From: Frankia umida
GTDB taxonomy: Bacteria; Actinomycetota; Actinomycetes; Frankiales; Frankiaceae
Direction of reading: 5' to 3'
Length of the DNA: 64,000 bases
Assembly (NCBI RefSeq): GCF_023242945.1
Contig: NZ_JALKFT010000007.1
Location: forward strand, 206,345-270,344
Position 1 is the first letter of the stretch. Each line of letters opens with the position of its first letter. Positions 51,585 to 60,029 of this stretch are shown piece by piece. A program made the position numbers and the translations under genes. The notes below the pieces were generated by a model. That model had not been told where the DNA came from and did no database searches. It saw nothing but the letters and a program-made list of their open reading frames with translations.

Positions 51585-53510
51585 TCAGCTCTCCCGCTTC
51601 TGCCCGGCCGGCGTCGGCCGCTTGGCCAGACGCGCCCTGGTGGTGGCCACCGGGACTGCGGCGGCCCGTCCGCCGATCATCTTCGGGCTCAGTCCCGAGA
51701 AACGACTGACGGAGAACAGCCTGCGCCGCACCAGCAGCGCTACCAGCGGCCGGGTGAAGATGAACATGATCAGTACGTCGCTCAGGGTGGACAGACCCAG
51801 TGTGAAGGCGAACCCGCGCACCGAGCCGATCGACAGGATGTAGAGCACCGCGGCGGCGAGGAACGACACGGTGTCGGCGGCAAGCATTGTGCGCCGCGCG
51901 GCGGGCCAGGCCCGGTCGGCGGCGACCCGCACCGTCCGACCGGCCTGCACCTCGTCCTTTATTCGTTCGAAGTAGACGACGAACGAGTCGGCGGTGACAC
52001 CGATCGACACGATCAGACCGGCGATGCCGGCGAGGGTCAGCGTGAAGCCGATCGCGCTGCCCAGCAGTACCACCGACGCGTAGATGATCCCGCCGCTGAC
52101 CACCAGAGAGGCCACCACGACGATGCCCATCGCCCGGTAGTACAGGAACGAGTAGGCGATGACGAGCAGCAGACCGATCCCGCCGGCGAGCAGGCCACCG
52201 TGCAGGGAGTCGCGACCCAGGGTCGGCGAGATCGACTCCGCCTGGGACCGCTCGAACGCCAGCGGCAGCGCACCGTAGCGCAGCACGTTGGACAGATCAT
52301 CGGCGTCGGACTGGTTGAAGGAGCCGGAGATCTGGGCCGTGCCGGCGATGCGCTCGTTGGTCTGCGGCGCCGACTGGACGACGCCGTCAAGCACGATCGC
52401 GACCTGCTTGCCGATCGTCTGCTCGGTGAGGCGGGTGAACTTGCCCTGACCGGAACCGGTGAACTCGACGTTCACCACCCACTGTCCGGTGTTGATGGAC
52501 GTGGTGCCGCCACCGCCCTGCAGACCGGCGGACGCGGTCTTCACGTCCGTGCCGACGACCGACGCCGGCATCAGCAGGTACTTGGTGGTGCCGTCGCGGT
52601 CACAGGCCGCGATCCAGTCCTGCGCCTTGTCGGTGCTCGCCGCCGAGCGGCGCACGTCGCTGGGCGCGCAGGTCAACGCGGTGTACTGGGCCACGACACT
52701 GGCCGGCGGCGCGGCCGCGGCGGCGGCTGGATCGGTGGCCTGCGTGGGCGCCGGGGAGGCCGTCGTCGACGGAGCGGGGGAGGCCGAGGCCGCGGGCGCC
52801 GCCGACGGGGCGGTGCTGGCGGCGGGGGCGGTGCTGGCGGCGGGGGCGATGGTGGCGGCGGGCGCGGTGGTGGCGGCGGGCGCGGCGAGCACGGTCGAAC
52901 CGGACCGTGCGGAGAAGGACACCGCCTGCACCGCGAGGCCCGAACCCTCCCCCGGCAGACCGAGGGCCGCGGGCCGCTGGGTCGCGGCCGGGCTCGGCTG
53001 GGTGGCCGCACCCGGCGCCACGCTGGGTGTCGGTGCCACCGACGGAGCGGGGGTCGCGCTGCCCGCGGGGGCGGGGGTCGCGCCGGGGGCCGGCGTCGCC
53101 GGTGTCGGCGCCGCCGCGGCGGCCGTATCGGCCTGGTAGACCTGACGGAAGCGCAGTTCGGCGGTCTGACCGACGAGGTCGACGACATCGCTGCGGCCAC
53201 GGCCGGGCACCGAGATCTCGATCTGGTTGCCCGTGCGGTGGACCTCGGACTCGGCGACCCCGAGCCCGTCGACGCGTTGGCGGATGATGTCGACAGCCTG
53301 GTTGATGGCGCCGGAGTTCACCGACTGGCCACCCGTGGCCCGAGGGGTCAGGATGACACTCGTGCCACCTTGGAGATCGAGACCGAGCCGGGGGGTCCAG
53401 GTGCCGGTGACGGCCATAAGGCCGTAGAGCAGGGCGAACAGCCCTCCGAGGATCCCCAGCCGGGTCCATGCGGAGGTTCCCGCGGAAACCCGTGCCGAGC
53501 GGCGTGCCAC
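51585..53510 (-). CDS. secD: Protein translocase subunit SecD
   Basis: 641-aa SecD with six membrane segments. Seen: TPRLGLDLQGGTSVILTPRA, the P1 domain, and in the C-terminal half GLLVIAYSFLYYRAMGIVV, LTLAGIAGLIVSIGVTADSFVVYFERIKDEV and GFAFTLGLSTLSDVLIMF. Between about residues 130 and 250 the periplasmic P1 region is broken by a long Ala/Pro/Thr-rich insertion with tandem ATTAPAATIAPAAS-like units. GTG start with a GGAAGGGG site. In operon with secF and yajC. Confidence 0.94.
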   Translation of the reverse strand: MARRSARVSAGTSAWTRLGILGGLFALLYGLMAVTGTWTPRLGLDLQGGTSVILTPRATGGQSVNSGAINQAVDIIRQRVDGLGVAESEVHRTGNQIEISVPGRGRSDVVDLVGQTAELRFRQVYQADTAAAAAPTPATPAPGATPAPAGSATPAPSVAPTPSVAPGAATQPSPAATQRPAALGLPGEGSGLAVQAVSFSARSGSTVLAAPAATTAPAATIAPAASTAPAASTAPSAAPAASASPAPSTTASPAPTQATDPAAAAAAPPASVVAQYTALTCAPSDVRRSAASTDKAQDWIAACDRDGTTKYLLMPASVVGTDVKTASAGLQGGGGTTSINTGQWVVNVEFTGSGQGKFTRLTEQTIGKQVAIVLDGVVQSAPQTNERIAGTAQISGSFNQSDADDLSNVLRYGALPLAFERSQAESISPTLGRDSLHGGLLAGGIGLLLVIAYSFLYYRAMGIVVVASLVVSGGIIYASVVLLGSAIGFTLTLAGIAGLIVSIGVTADSFVVYFERIKDEVQAGRTVRVAADRAWPAARRTMLAADTVSFLAAAVLYILSIGSVRGFAFTLGLSTLSDVLIMFIFTRPLVALLVRRRLFSVSRFSGLSPKMIGGRAAAVPVATTRARLAKRPTPAGQKRES

Positions 53511-53675
53511 GTGCGAGCCCCTTCCTCATGCACCGGCTGACCGGCGCTGGTTCGCCTCGCCGTGCCCGGAGCGGCGTTGCTCAACGTACCCGAACGAATG
53601 TCACCGAGGGTACGTTCCGAGCCCCCGGCGGTGACGCGGCGACTGTGCGTCGCCCGGTTCTACGATGACCCGCGG

Positions 53676-54266
53676 TCACAGCTCCTTGCGTAGCCGGTCG
53701 GGCGTCCCCGCGTCGCCGTTACCGGTCGTCTCGCCACCGGCCGACGTACCACCAGCTGACGTACCACCAGCTGGCGTCTCGCCGGACGCCGCTCCGTCGG
53801 CGGCAGGTGTGTCGGCGGCAGGTGTGTCGCCGACGCCCTCGCCGGTCGAGCCGGCACCGTGTGCGCCGACACCATCACCGTGATCATGGTGATCGTGATC
53901 GCCGTGGTCGTGGTCGTGATCGCCGTGGTCGTGGTCGTGATCGCCGTGGTCGTGGTCGTCCTGGTCGCCCGGGGAACTCAGCACGCGGGCGACCGCGCTA
54001 CGACTGAAGCGGCAGACGACGTCCGGGGCGATCTCGAGCAGGATGTCGCCCTCGTCCAGCTCGACGACGGTGGCATAGAGACCGGCGGTGGTCACCACCA
54101 GGGTGCCCGGTTCGATCCGCGACGCCTCCTGCTGCTGGGCCTTGGCCCGGCGGCGCTGCATCGAGAAGATGTAGACCACGACGAGGACGAGGAGCAGCGG
54201 GAGCAGAAACCCGCCGATCGATCCACCTTCGCTGTTGCCCGCCGCCGTCGTCATGTACGCGCCCAC
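53676..54266 (-). CDS. yajC: YajC translocase subunit with His/Asp-rich tail
   Basis: 196-aa YajC. The membrane helix is FLLPLLLVLVVVYIFSMQRRRAKAQQQ (residues 19-45), followed by the conserved GTLVVTTAGLYATVVELDEGDILLEIAPDVVCRFSRSAVARV. After residue 97 the usual protein ends, but this one continues with a His/Asp-rich run built from three exact HDHDHGD repeats and then a Thr/Gly/Ala tail. The HDHDHGD units look metal-binding (Zn, Ni or Co), as in metallochaperone tails; function here is inference. GTG 54266 chosen for its AGGAGG site; ATG 54254 is further from it. Confidence 0.9.
   Translation of the reverse strand: MGAYMTTAAGNSEGGSIGGFLLPLLLVLVVVYIFSMQRRRAKAQQQEASRIEPGTLVVTTAGLYATVVELDEGDILLEIAPDVVCRFSRSAVARVLSSPGDQDDHDHGDHDHDHGDHDHDHGDHDHHDHGDGVGAHGAGSTGEGVGDTPAADTPAADGAASGETPAGGTSAGGTSAGGETTGNGDAGTPDRLRKEL
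53897..53959 (-). repeat. 21-bp tandem repeat encoding HDHDHGD units in yajC
   Basis: GATCGCCGTGGTCGTGGTCGT (plus-strand reading; printed once) occurs three times exactly in 63 bp, in frame with yajC. Shorter related units flank it. Copy number could vary without frameshift. Confidence 0.9.
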
Positions 54267-54385
54267 ATCCCGTCCTCCTGAACTGTTGCGGCGATCGTAC
54301 GTATCGAACGGGTGCGTTCGGTGGGCAGGGCCCGGGAGTCCGGTTTGTACCGCTGCGCGCGTCGTCGCCAGGCTGCCGCGGCAGG

Positions 54386-55432
54386 TCAGCCAGCGTCGGG
54401 GAACAGCGCCGCCTGACTGCGCCCAAGCGGGTCACTGACCGGTTCGACACCCAGATGCTCGAAGGCGGCCGGCGTGGCCACCCGGCCGCGGGCGGTGCGG
54501 ATCAGCAGGCCGGCCCGCAGCAGGAACGGCTCGGCCACGTCCTCGACGGTCTCGGTCTCCTCGCCGACCGACACCGCGAGCGTCGAAAGGCCGACCGGAC
54601 CGCCACCGAACCGGGTGACCAGGGCTTCCAGGACGGCCCGGTCGAGCCGGTCAAGCCCGAGCCCGTCGACGTCGTAGACCCGCAGCGCGGCGGCGGCGAC
54701 CTCACGGGTGACCGTGCCGTCGGCACGCACCTCGGCGTAGTCGCGGACCCGGCGCAGCAGCCGGTTCGCGATCCGTGGGGTGCCCCGCGAGCGACCGGAG
54801 ACCTCGTCGGCGCCCTCGGGGGTGAGCCGCACGCCGAGCAGCCCGGCGGAGCGGGTGAGCACCTGGGTGAGCTCGTCGGGATGGTAGAAGTCCAGGTGGG
54901 CGGTGAAGCCGAACCGGTCGCGCAGCGGTCCGGTGAGCAGCCCGGAGCGGGTCGTCGCGCCCACCAGCGTGAACGGGGCGAGCGCCAGCGGGATCGCCGT
55001 CGCCCCGGGGCCCTTGCCGAGGATCACGTCGACCCGGAAGTCCTCCATCGCCGAGTAGAGCAGCTCCTCGGCCGGCCGGGCGATGCGGTGGATCTCGTCG
55101 AGGAACAGCACCTCGCCCGGGGAGAGCGCGGTCAGGATCGCGACGAGATCACCGGCGCGCTCGATCGCCGGGCCGCTGGTCATCCGCAGGGGAACCCCGA
55201 GCTCCTCGGCCATGATCATGGCGAGGCTGGTCTTGCCCAGGCCGGGCGGACCGGACAGCAGCACGTGATCCGGCGGTGTGCCGCGGGCCTGGGCGCCCTC
55301 GAGCATGATGGTCAACTGTTCGCGGACCTTGCCCTGGCCGACGAACTCGCTCAGGGTGTGCGGCCGCAGACCCGCCTCGAACGCCCGTTCCTCGGCGTTG
55401 GCGACCGCCGAGACCAGGCCCTGCTCACCCAT
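54386..55432 (-). CDS. ruvB: Holliday junction helicase motor RuvB
   Basis: 348-aa AAA+ ATPase. Walker A GPPGLGKTSLAMIMAEELG near 60-78, Walker B VLFLDEIHRIARPAEELLY, sensor 1 LVGATTRSGLLTGPLRDRFG, and the C-terminal winged helix beginning LDRLDRAVLEALVTRFGGGPVGLSTLA. Drives branch migration with RuvA. Part of the ruvC-ruvA-ruvB operon. Confidence 0.96.
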   Translation of the reverse strand: MGEQGLVSAVANAEERAFEAGLRPHTLSEFVGQGKVREQLTIMLEGAQARGTPPDHVLLSGPPGLGKTSLAMIMAEELGVPLRMTSGPAIERAGDLVAILTALSPGEVLFLDEIHRIARPAEELLYSAMEDFRVDVILGKGPGATAIPLALAPFTLVGATTRSGLLTGPLRDRFGFTAHLDFYHPDELTQVLTRSAGLLGVRLTPEGADEVSGRSRGTPRIANRLLRRVRDYAEVRADGTVTREVAAAALRVYDVDGLGLDRLDRAVLEALVTRFGGGPVGLSTLAVSVGEETETVEDVAEPFLLRAGLLIRTARGRVATPAAFEHLGVEPVSDPLGRSQAALFPDAG

Positions 55433-55486
55433 CCGCGCCGCCGGGGCAGGCGCTTGGCCACTGTCGGCACGGCCCGCGGCGGGCCG

Positions 55487-56209
55487 TCATCGGCGCAGCA
55501 CGGCGAGGGACCCACGCAGCAGCGTCGCCGCGTCAGGCTCGGCGACGGGGATGGCGGCCTCGGAGACTGCGTCGCCCGCGGGGGTGTCGCCCGCGGGGGT
55601 GTCGCCCGCGGGATCGGCGAGCGGAGGGTCGGCGAGCGCGGCCAGCGCCCGGGCGACGGCGTCCTCGGCTTCGCGGGCGGAGTAGCCGAGCCCGCCAAGG
55701 GCCTCCCGCACCGAGGCCGCGACCGTGCCACCGGGACCATGCTCGCCGGGGCTGCCCGCCCGGGCCTGCGCACCCGCCCGCGGGCCGGGCACAGCCGCGG
55801 GACCGCGCGGGGGGCCGAGGCGGTCGCGCAGGTCCAGCACGATGCGCTGGGCTCCCTTGCGGCCGATGCCGGGTACCCGGGTGAGGGCGTTGAGGTCCTC
55901 CTCGGCGACGGCGCGCCGGACCGTGTCGGGATCGTGCACGCCCAGGACGGCCTGGGCCAGTTTCGGGCCGACGCCGGCCGCGGACTGCAGGACCTCGAAG
56001 ACGTCCCGCTCGTCGGGCATGGCGAAGCCGTACAGGGTCAGTTCCGTCTCGCGCACGACCAGGGTGGTGGCCAACGAGGCCGGCTCCCCCACCCGCAGGG
56101 ACGCAAGCGTCGCCGGGGTGCACTGGACCAGCAGCCCCACCCCGCCGACCTCGACGACGGCGGACAGCGGCCCCAGCGCGGTGACCGTGCCCGACACCGA
56201 GGCGATCAC
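55487..56209 (-). CDS. ruvA: Holliday junction binding protein RuvA
   Basis: 240-aa RuvA. OB fold at the N-terminus (VIASVSGTVTALGPLSAVVEVGGVGLLVQC), two helix-hairpin-helix motifs (LQSAAGVGPKLAQAVLGV and LTRVPGIGRKGAQRIVLDL), and a C-terminal RuvB-binding domain (VREALGGLGYSAREAEDAVARALA). The linker and C-terminal tail are longer than usual, and the tail carries AGDTP repeats (15-bp tandem units near 55572-55610). GTG at 56209 overlaps the ruvC stop by 4 bp. Confidence 0.95.
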   Translation of the reverse strand: MIASVSGTVTALGPLSAVVEVGGVGLLVQCTPATLASLRVGEPASLATTLVVRETELTLYGFAMPDERDVFEVLQSAAGVGPKLAQAVLGVHDPDTVRRAVAEEDLNALTRVPGIGRKGAQRIVLDLRDRLGPPRGPAAVPGPRAGAQARAGSPGEHGPGGTVAASVREALGGLGYSAREAEDAVARALAALADPPLADPAGDTPAGDTPAGDAVSEAAIPVAEPDAATLLRGSLAVLRR

Positions 56210-56724
56210 CGCGTGCCCCCGGGGCCGGCGGCCGCCCGCATCCGAGCCAGGGCCGGGCCGCGCCACAGGTGGCACAGCGCCAGTGCCAGCGCGTCGGCGG
56301 AGTCGGCGGGCCGCGGCACCTCGGCCAACCCGAGCAGCTTGGTGATCATAAAACCGACCTGTGCCTTGTCGGCCCGGCCGCTGCCGGTGACGGCCGCCTT
56401 GACCTCACTGGGCGTGTACAGCACCACCGGCAGATCCCGCCGGGCCGCCAGCATGATGGCCACCGCGCCGGCCTGGGCGGTGCCCATCACCGTGCGCACG
56501 TTGGCCTGGCTGAACACCCGCTCCACTGCCACGGCCTGCGGCCTGGTGCGGTCCAGCCAGGCGTCGATCCCGTCGGCGATGGCGCGCAGCCGATCGGCCA
56601 CATCCGCCCCGGCCGAGGTGCGCAGCACCCCGACCTCGACCAGGGTGGCCCGGGTGCCGACGCCACCGTCGACCACTCCCACGCCACACCGGGTCAGCCC
56701 CGGATCGACTCCGAGCACCCGCAT
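56206..56724 (-). CDS. ruvC: Holliday junction resolvase RuvC
   Basis: 172-aa endonuclease. Catalytic acids are visible in MRVLGVDPGLTRCG (Asp7), AVAVERVFSQ (Glu) and the C-terminal DSADALALALCH. Cleaves Holliday junctions as a dimer. The ATG at 56724 opens on the catalytic motif. First gene of ruvCAB; a degenerate LexA-like site lies about 90 bp upstream. Confidence 0.95.
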   Translation of the reverse strand: MRVLGVDPGLTRCGVGVVDGGVGTRATLVEVGVLRTSAGADVADRLRAIADGIDAWLDRTRPQAVAVERVFSQANVRTVMGTAQAGAVAIMLAARRDLPVVLYTPSEVKAAVTGSGRADKAQVGFMITKLLGLAEVPRPADSADALALALCHLWRGPALARMRAAAGPGGTR

Positions 56725-56812
56725 CCATCCTCCCGAGTACACACGCCGCTGGGAACCCACCGCTGAAGAACCCGCCGCAGGGAACCCGCCGCAGGAGGAC
56801 GCGCACCGCGGC

Positions 56813-56828
56813 GAGAACACTCGTTCGA
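56813..56828. promoter_or_regulatory. Degenerate LexA-like site upstream of ruvC
   Basis: GAGAAC-ACTC-GTTCGA: the right half matches the SOS consensus exactly, the left half 4 of 6. It is about 90 bp upstream of ruvC. ruvCAB is damage-inducible in related actinobacteria, so a weak LexA site is plausible. Confidence 0.45.
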
Positions 56829-56920
56829 TACTACGGCGTGCGGCGCAACCACGACATCCACGACACGCCGACCGCGGCCATCGGACGCCCCCGGCAGTGT
56901 GCCCCGGCGTTCGGGCGCAC

Positions 56921-57676
56921 TCAGCTGGTGACCAGCTCCATGACATCGTCGGAGATGTCACCGTTGAACCAGACGTTCTGCACGTCGTCCAGGTCCTCGA
57001 CCGCCTCGACCAGCTTGAGCACCTTGGCGGCGGGCTCGGCGTCCAGCTGCACGCTCACGCTCGGCAGCCAGGAGATGTCAGCCGAGCTGACCTCGAGCCC
57101 GGCGTCGGTCGCCGCGACCCGCACCGCGTGCAGATCGGTCGCCTCGGAGATGACCTCGAAGTCGTCGCCGAGGTCGTTGACCTCCTCCGCGCCGGCGTCG
57201 AGGACGGCCAGCAGCACGTCATCCTCGGTCAGCCCGTCCCGCTTGGCCAGCAGCACGACGCCCTTGCGGTTGAACAGGTACGACACCGAACCCGGGTCGG
57301 CCACCGTCCCACCGTTGCGGGTGATCGCCACCCGCACGTCGGACGCGGCCCGGTTGCGGTTGTCGGTCAGGCACTCGACGAGCACCGCCACCCCGGCCGG
57401 CCCGTAGGCCTCGTAGGTGATGCTCTCGTAGTTCACGCCGCCGCCGAGTTCACCGGAGCCGCGCTTGACCGCCCGGTCGATGTTGTCGTTCGGCACCGAC
57501 TGGGACTTCGCCTTGGCGATGGCGTCCGCGAGCGTCGGATTGCCGGCCGGGTCTCCCCCGCCGGTCTTGGCCGCGACCTCGACCGTCTTGATCAGCTTGG
57601 CGAACAGCTTGCCGCGCCGGGCGTCGATGACCGCCTTCTTGTGCTTCGTGGTCGCCCACTTGGAGTGACCGCTCAT
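56921..57676 (-). CDS. yebC: YebC/PmpR-family protein
   Basis: 251-aa YebC family (TACO1) protein. N-terminal MSGHSKWATTKHKKAVIDARRGKLFAKLIK and the conserved GGVNYESITYEAYGPAGVAVLVECLTDNRNRAASDVR are diagnostic. The family includes DNA-binding regulators and factors helping ribosomes through proline stretches. Lies between ruvC and pdxT, as in mycobacteria. Confidence 0.95.
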   Translation of the reverse strand: MSGHSKWATTKHKKAVIDARRGKLFAKLIKTVEVAAKTGGGDPAGNPTLADAIAKAKSQSVPNDNIDRAVKRGSGELGGGVNYESITYEAYGPAGVAVLVECLTDNRNRAASDVRVAITRNGGTVADPGSVSYLFNRKGVVLLAKRDGLTEDDVLLAVLDAGAEEVNDLGDDFEVISEATDLHAVRVAATDAGLEVSSADISWLPSVSVQLDAEPAAKVLKLVEAVEDLDDVQNVWFNGDISDDVMELVTS

Positions 57677-57698
57677 GTCCTGCCCCTCTTACTGGCAA

Positions 57699-58298
57699 TC
57701 ACCGACCTGATCCGGATGATCGCACGATGTCGACGAAAAGCCGGTGTACCCGGAAGTCACCGGTGAGCTCGGGATGGAACGCCGTTGCCAGCAGCGACCC
57801 CTGACGGACCGCCACCGGCGCCTCGGCGACGCGGGCCAGTACCTCGACCGTGTCGCCTGCCTTTTCCACCCATGGTGCCCGGATGAAGACCGCATGCACC
57901 GGCGGTCCCGGCACACCGACGACGTCGAGGTCCGCCTCGAACGAGTCGACCTGCCGGCCGAACGCGTTGCGCCGGACCACCATGTCCAGCCCGCCGACCA
58001 GAGGCTGGTCGGGTCGGCCGTCCACGACGTCCCGTGCAAGCAGGATCATGCCAGCACACGAGCCGAACACGGGCAGGCCCGCCAGCACCCTCTCCCGCAG
58101 CGGTTCCAGCAACGCGAACACCCGCAGCAGCCGCCCGATGGTGGTGGACTCCCCACCGGGCAGCACCAGGCCGTCGACCTCGTCGAGCTCCGCGACCCGG
58201 CGGACCTCCACCGGCCGGGCCCCGGCCGCCGCGAGCGCGCGCGCGTGCTCGCGGACATCTCCCTGCAGCGCGAGGACGCCGATCCGCGGGCCGCTCAC
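57699..58298 (-). CDS. pdxT: Pyridoxal 5'-phosphate synthase glutaminase subunit
   Basis: 199-aa class I glutamine amidotransferase. Nucleophile Cys in GSCAGMILLA (about residue 80), LVLPGGESTTIGRLL, and the C-terminal His-x-Glu (TAFHPELTGD). Supplies ammonia to PdxS. The GTG at 58298 overlaps the pdxS stop by 4 bp, giving strict coupling. Confidence 0.95.
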   Translation of the reverse strand: MSGPRIGVLALQGDVREHARALAAAGARPVEVRRVAELDEVDGLVLPGGESTTIGRLLRVFALLEPLRERVLAGLPVFGSCAGMILLARDVVDGRPDQPLVGGLDMVVRRNAFGRQVDSFEADLDVVGVPGPPVHAVFIRAPWVEKAGDTVEVLARVAEAPVAVRQGSLLATAFHPELTGDFRVHRLFVDIVRSSGSGR

Positions 58299-59245
58299 CA
58301 GCCACGATCGGCATAGCGGGCGGCCGGCGGCAGCTCGGAGACGTTGATGCCGACCATCGCCTCGCCGAGGCCGCGGGAGACCTTCACCAGGACATCCGGG
58401 TCGTTGTACATGGTCGTGGCCTCGACGATCGCCCGGGCCCGACGGGCCGGGTCGCCGGACTTGAAGATGCCGGAGCCGACGAACACACCGTCGGCGCCGA
58501 GCTGCATCATCAGCGCCGCGTCCGCCGGGGTCGCGATGCCGCCGGCGGTGAACAGCACGACCGGCAGCCGCCCGAGCCGGGCCACCTCGGTGACCAGGTC
58601 GACCGGGGCGCGCAGCTCCTTGGCCGCGGCGTACAGCTCCTCGGCCGGCAGGGCCGAGAGCCGGGCGATCTCCGCGCGGATGGTGCGCATGTGCACCACG
58701 GCGTTGGACACCTCGCCGGTGCCCGCCTCACCCTTGGAACGGATCATCGCCGCGCCCTCGGCGAGCCGGCGCAGCGCCTCGCCGAGGTTCGTCGCACCGC
58801 AGACGAACGGGACGGTGAACTTCCACTTGTCGATGTGGTGATGCGGGTCGGCCGGGGTGAGCACCTCGGACTCGTCGACGTAGTCGACGCCGAGCGCCTG
58901 CAGCACCTGGGCCTCGACGAAGTGCCCGATGCGCGCCTTGGCCATCACCGGGATCGACACCGCGGCCACGATCTCGGAGATCATGTCCGGGTCGCTCATC
59001 CGCGCGACGCCGCCCTGGGCGCGGATGTCGGCGGGCACCCGCTCCAGGGCCATGACGGCGACGGCGCCGGCGTCCTCGGCGATGCGCGCCTGCTCCGCGT
59101 TGACCACGTCCATGATCACGCCGCCCTTGAGCATCTCCGCCATGCCGCGCTTGACGCGGGCAGTGCCGGCGTGGCGAGCCGCGTCGCCGTCACGGGGGGA
59201 GTCGGCCGCCAAGCCGCTGCTGGGGGCGCTCTGGGCCTCGGACAT
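58295..59245 (-). CDS. pdxS: Pyridoxal 5'-phosphate synthase synthase subunit
   Basis: 316-aa (beta/alpha)8 lyase. Diagnostic: KRGMAEMLKGGVIMDVVNAEQARIAEDAGAVAVMALERVPAD, the Schiff-base Lys in PVMAKARIGHFVEAQ, and GTGEVSNAVVHMR. Makes PLP from ribose 5-phosphate, glyceraldehyde 3-phosphate and ammonia with PdxT. The ATG at 59245 follows the family start; a 20-residue Ala/Ser leader is present. Confidence 0.96.
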   Translation of the reverse strand: MSEAQSAPSSGLAADSPRDGDAARHAGTARVKRGMAEMLKGGVIMDVVNAEQARIAEDAGAVAVMALERVPADIRAQGGVARMSDPDMISEIVAAVSIPVMAKARIGHFVEAQVLQALGVDYVDESEVLTPADPHHHIDKWKFTVPFVCGATNLGEALRRLAEGAAMIRSKGEAGTGEVSNAVVHMRTIRAEIARLSALPAEELYAAAKELRAPVDLVTEVARLGRLPVVLFTAGGIATPADAALMMQLGADGVFVGSGIFKSGDPARRARAIVEATTMYNDPDVLVKVSRGLGEAMVGINVSELPPAARYADRGW

Positions 59246-59449
59246 GATGTGCCGTCGCTTTCGCTTCCAGTCGGGCACCACACACGGGCCGGCACCGCCG
59301 TCGTCCGCGCCGCGCCCGATCGGACACTGCGGGAGAGGTCGGCTGCCCGGCCCGGTGATTCCCGTGTGGGTGGGTCGGTATCCCATCGTACGGCGCGGTC
59401 CGGTCGGCCATCGGTGCCGTGGGCGGGGCAGCCCGGTCAGGGCCGACGC

Positions 59450-59986
59450 TCAGGAGGCGAGGCCCGGCAGATCCCCCCGGACCGGCAGCGCGTCGTCGAT
59501 CTCGAAGTAGGTGGGGCTCGGCCGACGTCCGACCAGGTGCAGCAGCCGGATCAGCCGGCGCCCGGCCAGGGCCCGCAGGTCGCGCACGGCGTCGTTGTGG
59601 AACTGGCGGGCGAGCGCGACCCGGGCGGCCTCGCTGTCGACCGCGTGCAGCTCGGTGGGAAAGAGCTGTCCGGCCGCCGCGACCTCACCGGAGCGCAGGG
59701 ACCGGCTCAGCAGGTTCTCGGCCAGTTCGACCCCGCCGTCCAGCGGGCCGCCGGCCAGCAGCGCCGGATGGGCGGCCCGCGCCCGCCGGACGCTGTCGGC
59801 GAGCTCGGGCAGCGCGCACCGCGTGGCGAGCGCGTCGGCGGCGTCGGCCCGGGCGACGAGCTGGGTGACCAGTCCCCCGCGGGCGTCGGCGACCCGGGCG
59901 GCCAGCCGATCAAGGCGCAACGCCAGCCAGGTCAGATAGGTCGCGATCGCCACCACCAGAGCAACCACCACCACGAGGGCATCCAT
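59450..59986 (-). CDS. Small membrane-anchored protein of unknown function
   Basis: 178-aa protein. One N-terminal membrane helix (ALVVVVALVVAIATYLTWLAL, residues 3-23) is followed by a helical region (RLDRLAARVADARGGLVTQLVARADAADALATRC...) and a C-terminal segment QFHNDAVRDLRALAGRRLIRLLHLVGRRPSPTYFEIDD. It stands where M. tuberculosis has a conserved membrane protein gene between pimA and pdxS. I do not see a NUDIX box. Function unknown. Confidence 0.75.
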   Translation of the reverse strand: MDALVVVVALVVAIATYLTWLALRLDRLAARVADARGGLVTQLVARADAADALATRCALPELADSVRRARAAHPALLAGGPLDGGVELAENLLSRSLRSGEVAAAGQLFPTELHAVDSEAARVALARQFHNDAVRDLRALAGRRLIRLLHLVGRRPSPTYFEIDDALPVRGDLPGLAS

Positions 59987-60029
59987 CTCGCGCAGCGTAG
60001 CCAACGCCGCGGTGTGACCGGGGTCCCGG

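Noticed and set aside
54455..57766. An 1103-codon open frame on the plus strand
   Set aside because: Antisense to ruvB, ruvA, ruvC and yebC, which all show clear family motifs and coding bias on the minus strand.
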